Source of the DNA: Mesostigma viride
Lineage: Eukaryota > Streptophyta > Mesostigmatophyceae > Mesostigmatales > Mesostigmataceae
NCBI GenBank assembly: GCA_009746045.1
Contig: RPFO01000175.1
Coordinates: forward strand, 1,669,898-1,733,897
Direction: 5' to 3'
DNA length: 64,000 bases
In this document: positions 48,166 through 57,936 of the stretch, piece after piece
How positions within the stretch are numbered: the first letter of the stretch is position 1
Layout of the letters: every line of letters starts with the position of its first letter
Notes under the pieces: generated by a model
What the model was told of the DNA's origin: nothing
Database searches by the model: none
Seen by the model: only the letters and a program-made list of their open reading frames with translations
Made by a program: the position numbers and the translations under genes

Positions 48166-48241
48166 AGTTAAGTAATGCAATACGCATTACTTTTGCATAC
48201 TTGCAAGTATGCAAAAGTAATGCGTATTGCATTACTTAACT
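48166..48241. repeat. 76-bp perfect palindrome, copy 3
   Basis: Identical to the other two; right end of the 8.9-kb insertion, followed by CCTCC (48242-48246). Confidence 0.95.
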
Positions 48242-50163
48242 CCTCCCCTTCATCCCATTTTACACCCTTGACCGGCTTGGCCCTGCACCTGACTGGAAAT
48301 GTTGTCCTGACATTTTCTAGGGGAATCATCCCCCAGCCATCTCTTTTCAGAGCTTTAGCTCTGATAGCAATCCCAGGATTGCCCAGAAAATTCTGACCCA
48401 AAATCACAGGGCCATCATAGTCCTCTAGGACAAGGAAGGTCACATCCACACCCATGACAGGGGCAGTAACCTCTCCCAACACCCTTAGATGCGTCCTACC
48501 ACTGAAATCAGACACCCAGGGGCAACTTGGTTCACCGACCAGCAGTTCTCCTGTATGCTGAGGTCCCATGACAGAAACCTGTGCATTGGTATCTATCTCC
48601 ATGGCAGCTACCCCAGGTTCATCCAACTGGACAAGCTTGGACACCTTAGGCTCCTTCTTGGCTCTTTGCAAAGCCTGTACAATATCTGATAGACGCACAC
48701 CCCTAGGCCTGGTGTCGGGCCGTTCCGGAGGTGCAGCCTGTCCGCCTGCTTGCCCAACCACCGTATGTGAAGGTACCCCAGGGGCCGGGCCAGGGTCACC
48801 CTGAGGGCTCGATACAGCTGTAGCACCCTGATCAGGAAGTTCCACGTCACCCCCGCCTTGTACACCAACGGGCACCTGGAAGAGGTCTCCTTGATTACCT
48901 CCCCGGGGACGGATCTTTGACCAGGACAGACGGTGCACTGCTTGGGAGCCATCAATGGCCACCCAGCACTTATGGCCAGCAGCTTCTACTCTGGTCACCA
49001 CCCCATCATGCCAGCTGCCACGTTTCCCTGGAATTAAGCTTGGCTCCTTCCACACAACAACCTGTTGTCCAACGTTAGGTTCTAGGACACTCCAGCCCTT
49101 GTCTTTCTGCCTCTGACAGCTTGAGGAACTTGGCCTCTAGCTTCTCCTTCCATGCCTGCTCAGCATCAGCTGGCAGCATCCTGGTGTGCAGCATAAGAGG
49201 ATTGATGGCAATGTCACCAAAGAACATGGGAGTCCTGAGGTTCAGCCTATCCCCCACAGAACGCAGCCATGCAGATGTCACAATGGCAGATGACGTCCTT
49301 GGAATCCTCTCCACCAGCAGCACAGTCTTGATCTCTTGGATGGCTCTTTCCACAACCCCTTGCTGGCCGTGGCTCTCCCTGGGTGTAATCAGCAACTCTG
49401 GAAATTCTGGCAGGTTCTCACAGCACTCAAACTGAATGTCACACTGCAGCAACTCCAACCCAGGGTACCTGCTCCTTGTCAACTTCAGAGCAGCAATTAA
49501 TGTAGGCTTCTCCATGTCAGGCAGGATCTCTAGGGTCTTGTACTTGGTATATCTGTCCACTGCCACCAGCAGCTTCAAACCCCTGATTCTCTGAATATCT
49601 ACCTGCACATGGCCTGGCTGCAAAATAGGAGTCCTGGCATGAGACTGCTTGGGCTTTCTAGCAACTAGCCTGCACTTGCAAGCTTGAGCAACCTGTTGGC
49701 AGATGGAGTACAACTCACTTCCTCCCAGCCGTCTAGCAACTTGCAAAGACTGAGCTGCATGGCCAAACATGGTATGCAACCTTGAGGCAATGTCATACAA
49801 GAGAGAAAATCTTTTATTGGCATTATTAGCACTCAAGGTATGTACAGATCCCTTATGTACAGGAGGCACCAGGGTCGTGCCTGTCAGACTGTCTCCAGTC
49901 CTATCCTCATCCTGACCATCCTGTGCCAGTCCTGCACGGTCAAAATGCTTCTGAGATCAACCTGGGTCCACAGCACCAGGTCCTACCTCAGGCTCAGCAC
50001 CGCCATGGCGGGCACGTTGGCGAGTAACCACTGCAGCTACAGCTGGCATACTCTCTGTGGTAACCAAGCTTGCCCCATCGTGTCCAATAGGCTCTGTCAC
50101 TAGAGCATGGGGCTGCCCCTCACTGCCGTCACTAGCAGCTACATTACACACCCCTGGGGGCAC
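48242..50163 (-). pseudogene. pol: E1 pol, N-terminal half: integrase and protease-like region
   Basis: Corresponds to E2 pol residues 1 to about 638. Starts MPPGVCNVAASDG and hits a stop near 49960 (after VGPGAVDPG). The integrase reads on from about 49869 (VHTLSANN) to 49075 with the catalytic VQVDIQ, LLQCDIQ and VVERAIQE. A frameshift near 49065-49100 then interrupts before WKEPSLIPGKRGSWHDG. The protease-like MEIDTNAQVSVMGPQHTGEL and VILGQNFLGNPG are intact and keep DTN rather than DTG, so the unusual residue is shared by both elements. It ends at the CCTCC target site. Confidence 0.87.
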
Positions 50164-50196
50164 CCTCCAGGGTTCAGGGATGTGTGCAGGCTCAAG

Positions 50197-51380
50197 TCAA
50201 TGATCAGCAGCCTTGCCCTTGCCCTTATCCTGGGATGGACCAGCCTTCTCCTTGCTGCCACCCTGAGCTGGCTTGCTCTGACCTTCCTGCCTCAGGTACG
50301 AGGGACACTCATTCCTGAAGTGACCCTTCCCTTGGCAGAAATAACATTCCACCTGACTGATCATCCCGTGAGGTCCCACTGCTGGGCCCAGCCTTGGGAG
50401 GATCGACCACCCACCCTCTTGAAGTCAAACTGGGACTGTGGATGCCCCGACTTCGGAGGTGTCCCCCGTCCAGCCATGCTGCCACGCCCCCTCCTGGACC
50501 TTCCTCGACCCCTAGAAGAGGTCTCAGGCCCTCTCGAGGACGCTGGGCCCCCGTGGCCCGATCCCCTCATGGACTTAACCGCAGGTTCAGCTGCCTCCTC
50601 GTCCCCTTGACGTGGGCGCTTACCACCTACGTACTTGCCGCTGAAACACTCATACAACTGGTCCGTCATGGCGGCCCAGCCATGGACTTGGCGCATGTGG
50701 ATGGTCACATTGTCCATCGTGACAGGATCCAGCTGCAGCGACTTGAGAAAGTCGCCCATGGCCATCCGATCTGCAACGAAGAACCCTTTGGCCATGGCGT
50801 CCTCCCTCAGCTTGACAAAGTCTTCAAAGGCGTGGACCACTAGCTGCCCCTTGATGGGCTTGTAGTCCAGGTACTCTTACTTCAGGTGAGAACCATCTAT
50901 GGTCCTCTTATCACTCAGGAACACCCTGAGTCGCGTCATAAATGCAGCCCAGGTGTCCCCCGCCGTGTGTCGCTCCCGGACGAACTTGAACAGCCGCCTC
51001 GCCGACTGCCTTATGTAGGCACTAGACGCCAGGATGCGAAGCTTGTCACCGGTGTAGATGTCCGTGTACAAGTTCATATCCTCTAACATCCTCTCCGCGT
51101 CCCGGGGCTGCCAATTGTCCTTGTTGGACTGAAACTGGCTTAGCACCGCGTACCCTTCAGCCACGGTCGGCCGCCTAGGTGCTGCTTGATCTGCAGCTGG
51201 CGCGTTCTGACCGCCCTGAGATCCTTGGCTCTGATCATCTGCCAGCGCAGCCTGGTCTCCCTGCGCCTGGCCGTCACCGCGCCCATCGCGTCCATCGCGT
51301 CCATCGCGTCCATCCATCCCAGCGTCGCGCCGCTGAAAGCCCATACCGCGCCCTCGTTGGTCAATAGCGCCCTCACTCAT
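50197..51380 (-). pseudogene. gag: Gag of E1, frameshifted
   Basis: Three open pieces cover the E2 gag: 51380-50877 (MSEGAIDQRGRGMGF through DKRTIDGSHLK), then a stop, 50840-50361 (capsid C-terminus and RG-rich part), and 50379-50197 with the zinc knuckle CYFCQGKGHFRNEC. The breaks are a TAA at about 50876-50878 (CTTACTTCA region) and an indel near 50370-50400. Non-functional. Confidence 0.85.
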
Positions 51381-51482
51381 GATGGCCTCTGTTCAGATCT
51401 GCTACAGCCAACCAAGTGGCCAAGCAGCAATTAAAGCAATATAAGCTACTGAACAAGAAAGGAAATTGACAAGTGTTACCAC

Positions 51483-52021
51483 TCAGTCAAGACCACCACG
51501 GTCACCCGCAGGCGCTTCCTGGTTCTCCTTGTCGCTGTCACTGTCGCTGTCGCTCACAACGATAAGCTCTGGCACCCTGCTACCCGCTGCGCCGTCGTCG
51601 GCCCGCTGTCGGCCCGCGATGACAGCGTCGTCACCGTTAGTGTAGTACACAGGTGACAACCCGTCGTTAACACCCCTCGGATTGTATCTTGGCACCTCAC
51701 GGTCGCCAAGCTCCTCGTCGCCTAGACCAGCGACCCCCACAGCTCCCACCTCAAGGTCACTGTCGTAACCAAGAGGGGCGAACTCTTCCCAACGCGTCAC
51801 ACGAACGCGAAGAGGTTGGGGCAGTTCCTGAAAAGGAACCCTTCCTCGGCCTCCGGAATCCTGCCGACTCGTGCCGCACGCTGACCTCCGGTGATGGCTA
51901 AGCGGAAGTTCCGCAGCCGCCTCGACCTCTGCCAGCCGCCTGTAGCGCTCCGCCCCGCGTCGCTCACGTCGAACTGGTCCCGCTGCAACACCCTCGTCGC
52001 CGATTACGCCTGCGAATGTAC
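51483..52021 (-). pseudogene. E1 ORF1, C-terminal part (split by a hAT element)
   Basis: Matches the C-terminal half of E2 ORF1 (RVTRWEEFAPLGYDSDLE, VVSDSDSDSDKENQE). The upstream half is at 53360-53748, separated by the hAT at 52030-53351. In this copy the two halves share one frame once the hAT and one target copy are removed, showing ORF1 was a single protein of about 300 aa. Confidence 0.7.
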
Positions 52022-52029
52022 GTTGTACA

Positions 52030-53351
52030 CAGTGATGCGTCATACGCCGTATTATACGCCGTATTTAGCGTATTATGCGCGATACGCAAGCGGCGCGTAC
52101 AAAAATGGGGTACTTATATACGCAACGCGTATTTTTGCGCATTTTTGCGTATTTTCGCGTATTTTTGGCGTGTTTTTGGCTTACGTGGTGGGTTTTGGCA
52201 TCATTTTACAGCCCGCGTTGCTTGCCTAGACTGCGGCGCGCCGACCTGTAGTAGGAACAAATAATTGTGTGATGAGCTAGCTAGTGTATAATGCACTAAA
52301 GCTAAAAGCGCGTTCATTGTGACTTGTGAAGGCGGGAATGTGAAGGCGGGAAGGCTGAAGATTCATCATCAAGAAGGTGATAAGGTGTGCCAGCAACGTC
52401 GTGGTCGTCTGGCACCTATATCGTAGCATATCGACATCCAGGCATGGCTGACACGAATGAGTCAATGGAACACGATGATGATGTGCGGCCCGATGAAGAA
52501 GAGGCCACATCCGAAACTGTCTGGACATACATTAGCAAAGAGCGCATCCTCAAGAATGGGCAGCAGACAAATAACTACTACATGGATGATGGAGTACTCC
52601 GTTACAGGCTGCTGGTCGAGCAGGCGGAGAAGGAAAGCAATACCAGGAAGAGGAAGGCGACTAGTGACGCCAAGAAGCAGGCTGATGTGCGGGCGGCACT
52701 TAAAGACAGGCTTGCAGACGTTGTAGAAACCGACGCCTCTAACTGGGTGTCCGCTCATGCCAGCAACACCTCGGGGCGCGCTGCTGGGGCGGCTGGGCCA
52801 AGCGGATCATCAAAGGGCCAATCCACCGCGACGGTAATTTGCCCGCACCTTATATGGGCTCAGCAAAGGGCAGCTGGACGAGGAGCTGTGCGAGGCATTC
52901 ATTTGCGCCTTTCAATGCCATCGACGCCCTTCAATGTCATCGACACCTCGGGGCAATGTATAGTGCATTCATATCTTGAGTTCTACAAATTTATTATCCT
53001 TTCCAGTGAGTTGTGAATTGATACGTACTGGTATTGATACTGAGTTGCATGTTGTCTCGATTTTGAAGAGAAACTATCAAGTTAGACCGTTAGAAACTAT
53101 GCTTGTATTTCTAGGTAGTGATGACAATGCCAAGGTCTTGCTATATATGTCATGTATAGCCAAAAGGTATGGCAAAAACACCAGCAGACCATGCTTGGTT
53201 GCTCAGAATGTTGAAAACCCCTCAAAACCATGCCAAAAAAGGGGTTTTCAACAGTTAGCGTACGATTAGCGTATAATACATTATACACCGCGTATTATAC
53301 ATTATACACCTGGGGCCGCGTACGACGCGTATCGCGTATGACCCATCACTG
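52030..53351 (+). mobile_element. Internally deleted hAT in E1 ORF1, 8-bp target GTTGTACA
   Basis: 1322 bp between perfect duplications GTTGTACA (52022-52029, 53352-53359). Inverted ends CAGTGATGCGTCATACGC and CAGTGATGGGTCATACGC (one mismatch). Subterminal TACGC-rich arrays at 52040-52150 and 53260-53345. It is related to the 29565-32914 family but has different terminal bases and only an N-terminal transposase remnant, in the plus orientation. Confidence 0.92.
52444..53016 (+). pseudogene. hAT transposase N-terminal remnant
   Basis: Start ATG at 52444 (MADTNESMEHDDDV) aligns with the N-terminus of the 29565-32914 transposase. It continues through SETVWTYISKERILKNGQQT, the basic coil LLVEQAEKESNTRKRKATSD and DRLADVVETDASNW. 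After about 52890 similarity fades and the reading runs out at 53016. The BED finger, DUF659 and dimerisation parts are deleted, so the element depends on a full-length relative. Confidence 0.75.
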
Positions 53352-53359
53352 GTTGTACA

Positions 53360-53748
53360 CCCGCACCCGCTGCTGCCTGCACGAACTCGTGTCGCACTGC
53401 ACCAGCTGGCTCCGCAGCTTCTCCTCGCCTGGCCGCCAACTCCGCACGCACCCGCTCAGCTAAGGCTGTAATCACAGTCTGGATCCCGACCAAACCGTGC
53501 AGCTCTTGCTCGATGTCGTCGACGCTCCGGTGCTCCGGAATGACGATGGTTCGGACGTGCTGCAGAATGCGCTCCCAATCCTCGACCTGGTCGTCGACGA
53601 ATTGCACAAAGTTGCGATTAACAGGTGGACGATCTGCAAGCAATAAAGATAAATCTCGAACCACACGACGCAATTCAGGCGAAATGGAACCACCAGCAGA
53701 CTGCCGAGGAAACCGGAAATTCTGCTGCCGTTGTTCTTCCTGCACCAT
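53360..53748 (-). pseudogene. E1 ORF1, N-terminal part
   Basis: ATG at 53748 (MVQEEQRQQNFRF), homologous to E2 40256-40630 and reading through the position where E2 has lost a base. Cut at 53352-53359 by the hAT target site. Confidence 0.7.
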
Positions 53749-53841
53749 TCGACACCTGACGAGCTTCTCGCGTCGTCAACGCTGCACGCAGCAAACAGCA
53801 ACGACCCTCCTGGCCGTTCCGTCGAGACTGCTTGTAATTTG

Positions 53842-54526
53842 AGTTAACGTTTTTATAAACGCAATGTATAGGATATGGTTGCAATGCAGCAATGTGTGAA
53901 TGTGGTTGGAACGGAGCTTTGTTAAAATTGGATAATGTTACAGCGCTCACACACTTGAGGCTTGTACACGAGTTTGCCAAGTCAAGGCAACACACGTGAG
54001 GCGGGCTCGCAAGAGATGCCCAATTGGCACTGGCCTATTCTTTATATACTTGTGCACTGTGCTTGCTAGTCCTCAGCAGCCTAGGAGGCCTGCTCAGTAA
54101 TAACACTCCCGGTACAGTATTCACTACCTGTACAGCGCCCAGTTCCTATACAGTAGGCCTGCCATACAGTACAGTGGCCACAGAGCACAGTCCACAGTGA
54201 CTATTGCATCTGCACCTAGGACTAAGCCTGCGGTACCAACAGACCACAGGTTAAGGTTCCTATTTCCTGCGTACGACGTATTAATCCAATACCGTCGTAG
54301 GTTCAGCACCTAATTCCTGTCAGCCCAGGAATTACTGTCGACCCCATATGTCGTCGGCAAATATTCACGTCCGACTTAGAAGAACAGCCGGCTCGCGCTC
54401 GCGCGCGACCGGGAAGTCGGAACGCCATAACTTTCTTGATACTTGTCGGAATGACCTCGTTCCGGTGCCGCTGGAATCGCAGAGATATGCCGAATCAGGA
54501 TCACGCCAATGCGCTTGGCGTTAACT
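53842..54526 (-). repeat. 5' LTR of E1
   Basis: 685 bp; on the minus strand begins AGTTAACGCC and ends CGTTAACT. Followed on the plus strand by TGTGA (54527-54531). TATA-like box at 54041-54048 (minus). Confidence 0.93.
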
Positions 54527-55392
54527 TGTGATGCAGTTGGATGCTCTATATGTGGCACCATCAAGCATGTGACGGTGAGAAAAAACTTCCAAATGTCAGC
54601 GTGTGCCGCCAGCCAGCGAGGTGTGCTGGCTATCACCTGGCAAACAATAACAGACTAGGCCTAGTTTACCCTTGCTAAGGAAAGCTGGATTAGGCTTAGC
54701 ATCATACGGCCATGGCTGTGGAGTAACGTCCGGTCATTGACGCGGCGGTGGCATACTATTTGTTCCTTATCACCGCTGCGTACCTGGGTTGCCGGGAGCA
54801 TTTTCGGGACGCTGGCCGGGTGAAGGAGGCGCGTTGACGCGGGCGCTGGCGGTGGCGCAAGCGGAAGGACATATGGCGGCTTTTGGAACCTAATCGAGGA
54901 TTAATGAACTAATGAATCAATAAGTTAATTAATTTATTAAAACACGTGCTCCCGTTGGGGAGTTATACGGAGCACCAGAGTGCTTGTGATCCCTATATAT
55001 ATGCACAGCTGGAAAAGGGGTAGAGACCCCGGGCCCTTTCCTTCATGCCATGAGGCATGCCACAGCAGCAATCGGATATCCCATTAAACGATCCGGCAAA
55101 GTCTGTGGGTGCAATGAGACCCGCATCAGCATAGCATGACAAGGAGAGCGTGGGCAAGCTTGCAAGCTGAGCGAAACGATGGACGTAGCATGACTGCTTA
55201 GTTGTTGCAAGGTTATAAAAGGGTATGGCTGGGTGTCTCCCGTGCATTAGCGTTGCACGTGGCAGCAGGTGGCCAGGTATGATTGCAAGGCCCATTCTTG
55301 GCAACAGTGGCTACAATTGCCACAATGACTACCAATGGTTACAAGGGCTAATCTAGCCCGCGGGGGGCGTCCATGTATCTTGTGGTTGATCA
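54527..55392. other. Right part of the split TIR-element relative, then unassigned DNA
   Basis: 54532-54715 continues the degenerate TIR-element copy broken at 36286 (landmarks GCAGTTGG, CATCAAGCATGTGA, CTATCACCTGGCAA, TAGGCCTAGTTTACCCTTGCTA). From 54720 to 55392 I see no gene. An AT-rich run with repeated TTAATGAA/TTAATTAA (54900-54945) precedes the remnant ORF and could be a 3' tail of a minus-strand retroelement. Confidence 0.5.
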
Positions 55393-56736
55393 TCAGGTCC
55401 CCGCCCCTCGATCAAGTACGTAGACCTTGGGCTTCTGGGGATCTTGCGACTTGCTTGTGGCGGAGGTATTCCGGCCACAGCTAGGTCGCGACGCTGCTGC
55501 TGCTGAGCGCGGGCCAGTCAGGTCGTCGTCCAGCGTCCAGGTGAAGTCGTGCAACCTCTTGCGACAAGAGAGGAGCAGCCGCTTATCCTCCAAAGAGCGG
55601 AAGGTGAGCAGGACTGCATGGTCGGGGAGCCGCCTTGTCCCGTGAGTGGGAAAGGCGGTGGCACCTGCACGCGTTCTACATCATCACCAGCTGCCAGGCC
55701 CGTGAGGGTAAGAAGCTTGTTCTTGAACTCGTCAGCAAGAGTGGTTGCGCCATCTCTCCTGGCTTCTGGCGGAACCGACCAGCACCACTTGGCACTCGGC
55801 GGTACCGGTGGGCGCAATCGGTGGCCTCCGGCCCGTTGTTCCGCCTCAGGCGGCCGGTGGGCCTCCAGCTCCTAGCTGGAGTTTCGTGGCGATGGCGTCA
55901 GTGGTCGAGGCTGTCGCTGACCGCAGCAGGTCTGCATAGGAGAGCGGCGGAAGGTCGCCATGCAGCGTCCTGCCGCGGAAAGGCTGGGTTGTGATGGTGG
56001 CCGTCTGCGCCGGCCGCGATCATTGGGGTCACCTGCGTGGCCAGGGCCTCGGTGTGGGCGGTGATGGCTTCTAGCTTCTTGATGAGCACACCGCACTTGC
56101 CCTCCACCTGGTTGAGGCGGGAGAGGAGGGCAGCATGCGCAATTGCGCATCAGAGGCCTGCGCCGCAGCCAGTCTGCAGCGCCGTGAGCTGATGTTGAAG
56201 TAAGCTTGTGGGCGACCTTGGTTTCCGCATCCGAGTCACCTTGGCCTCCGTACCGTGGCCAAGGTCCACGGCGTTGTGGACGACCTTGGTTTCCACATTG
56301 GAGACCCGGGCCTCCACCGTGTTGAGCGTCGTGGTCAGCGATGTCATCTTCTCGGCCAGCGGCCAGGTCACGTGCTCCTCCACCACTACTCGGATGTCGT
56401 CCTTGCAGAGGGAGGAAGCCGATGTGGCTGCCGGGTGCGCAGGGGCTGGGTTGCGGAGCTTAGCGATCAGGTCGTGTCCCTTGAGCTGAAAGAAGCTAGC
56501 TGCACAGGATAATCAGGCGGTGGTCAGTCATCCCAGGTCTGGGTGGCAAGCCGGTCCCTGTGGACATTGCTATCGGGGTCGAATCCCCGCTGGAACAAAC
56601 GTACGATCTTGCGATCCTGGGCTAGGAGCTGGACGACCTCGGCGCAGGGGGCCAATTGGTCAGACCTAGCCTGGTGTAGAAGCAACAGCTGGCATTGCTG
56701 GGTAAAAACTGACGCCATATTGGTCGTACGTGACAA
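55393..56736 (-). pseudogene. Broken ORF1/Gag-like coiled-coil protein of a retroelement
   Basis: Several minus-strand frames carry protein-like segments in order: MASVFTQQCQLLLLHQARSD and FQRGFDPDSNVHRDRL (56718-56530), a coiled coil with MTSLTTTLNTVEARVSNVET (about 56350), QVEGKCGVLIKKLEAI (about 56105), LADEFKNKLLTLTGLAAGD (about 55740-55680), and SLEDKRLLLSCRKRLHDF then TWTLDDDLT (55605-55530). A coiled coil followed by a nucleic-acid-binding module ending in LDDDLT resembles ORF1 proteins of algal LINE-type elements as I remember them; this is the weakest link. Frame changes at every few hundred bases and no RT nearby mean it is a relic. A host gene with unrecognised introns is the alternative. 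Confidence 0.4.
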
Positions 56737-56739
56737 GGT

Positions 56740-57936
56740 GTCTTGGGCTCGGGCGAGGCGCTAACCGAGGATGGGTGCCTCCCAGGAATTGTCTCACCCA
56801 AGGTCATGGTGACACACACAGGTATCAAGGAGACAACCAGCGCGCATGTATGTTGCTTTCTGCCATCCACAACAGCCGTACATGCAGTTCCTGCCGTTCA
56901 GGCAGGCATTCTGAAGCCAACAAGTTCATGTTCCTCAGTGCTGGGCACATGCTGCGCACCAGTAGCAATTTTGCCTTTGCAAAGGCAAACCGTGTTGTGT
57001 AATGTTTGGCATGGCAAGAGTGTTCCAAGCCAGCATTCAGACTTCACAGTTTGATCACTGGGACCTCGTACACGGCCACCAGGTGGGGGCCGCAATCATG
57101 CATGCCCTAGCTGTTCCCCATCAGCAGCTGCTTGGGGATCACAGCTGACTGGGCGATGGGCCCCCAGATAGCTTTTAGGGGGGCATGTGTGCATGCATGC
57201 AGTTGTAGCATTTGCTAGTACCATTTGTTCCCAGGTTATATTTTCGTGCCTCAATTCAAGTCAAAGCAGGGTGCAGAGCTGTCAGCATGCCCTTATTTGC
57301 AAAAATAATCATCAGTGTGCTGGTGCTGACAGCGAAATTTGTGCTAAAGACATGAAAGTCTACAACCTTGCTGCAGCATGCGTGGTGCACAACACTACAC
57401 ACGTGCACTTTTGTGAGCTGTTTATTCTAAGCTCTTCTGGTAGACTGGTACTATTCATTATTAAGTGAGACAAGTATGCCTTCATGCACATGTGCACATT
57501 ATAGCTGGTTGGGCATGCATTAGTAGGGCATATCGATGCGGGCCAGCCAGCATATGAATGCGTGTCCTGAATTCAGTTGTTGCGGCCTACAGTCCCGCCC
57601 CAGTGGGCAAGAAACGATGTATGAAGTGAGACAACTATACGAGGTATGAAGTGAGGTATATGTGCCATGGGCATGTCCGCGTTCAAAAAAGCTGCAGGGG
57701 CCTTAAACCACCAGGGGAAAGGGGATGTCTGCCCTTCTTCCTGTTGTGCACATACAGGGATTAAAAGCACTCCAGTGCTCCATGACTCCCCAACGGGAGC
57801 ACAAGTAATTAAACCACCTGGCTCGAAGGTCCCATTCCGTGCACCAGGCATCCATGCCACATTTCCGCTAACAGCACTTCTGCCACATTTCCGCCAACGT
57901 AACTTGCCACAATCACAGATATGGGACATATGAGCG
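56740..57936. other. Intergenic stretch upstream of (3' to) the STEEP1-like gene
   Basis: No convincing coding region on either strand. TGCATG-rich (57180-57200). It includes the presumed 3' UTR of the minus-strand gene below 57937; I could not place a polyadenylation signal with confidence. Confidence 0.4.

Larger units (their letters stand above)
47840..48241. mobile_element. Element X: 402 bp with a perfect 76-bp palindrome at each end
   Basis: Palindromes at 47840-47915 and 48166-48241 enclose 250 bp (47916-48165). The inner part has repeated CGGCCTACCCGGCCTCC-like motifs and GGATTCGAACC (48127-48137), the complement of a tRNA-type B box. Removing the whole 39367-48241 block restores E1 pol with the 5-bp duplication CCTCC, so X most likely entered E1 first and was later opened. 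No coding capacity. Each end can fold on its own, unlike ordinary TIRs. Family unknown; a fold-back or SINE-like MITE is possible. Confidence 0.7.
36287..54526 (-). mobile_element. Copia-like LTR retrotransposon E1, minus strand, with nested insertions
   Basis: Two 685-bp LTRs (36287-36971 and 53842-54526) differ at only about two positions and are flanked by the 5-bp duplication TGTGA (36282-36286, 54527-54531); removing the element restores alignment with TIR element copy 1. Read on the minus strand: 5' LTR, ORF1 (split by a hAT), gag, integrase-protease half of pol, an 8875-bp insertion, RT-RNase H half of pol, 3' non-coding region, 3' LTR. Frameshifts and stops make it defective though its LTRs are young. 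E2 (39472-47494) is its intact sister. Confidence 0.92.

Noticed and set aside
48121-48170. Possible tRNA gene or SINE from the GGATTCGAACC B-box-like sequence in element X
   Set aside because: Flanking bases do not make a proper T stem or acceptor stem and no A box is placed correctly, so a tRNA gene is not supported.
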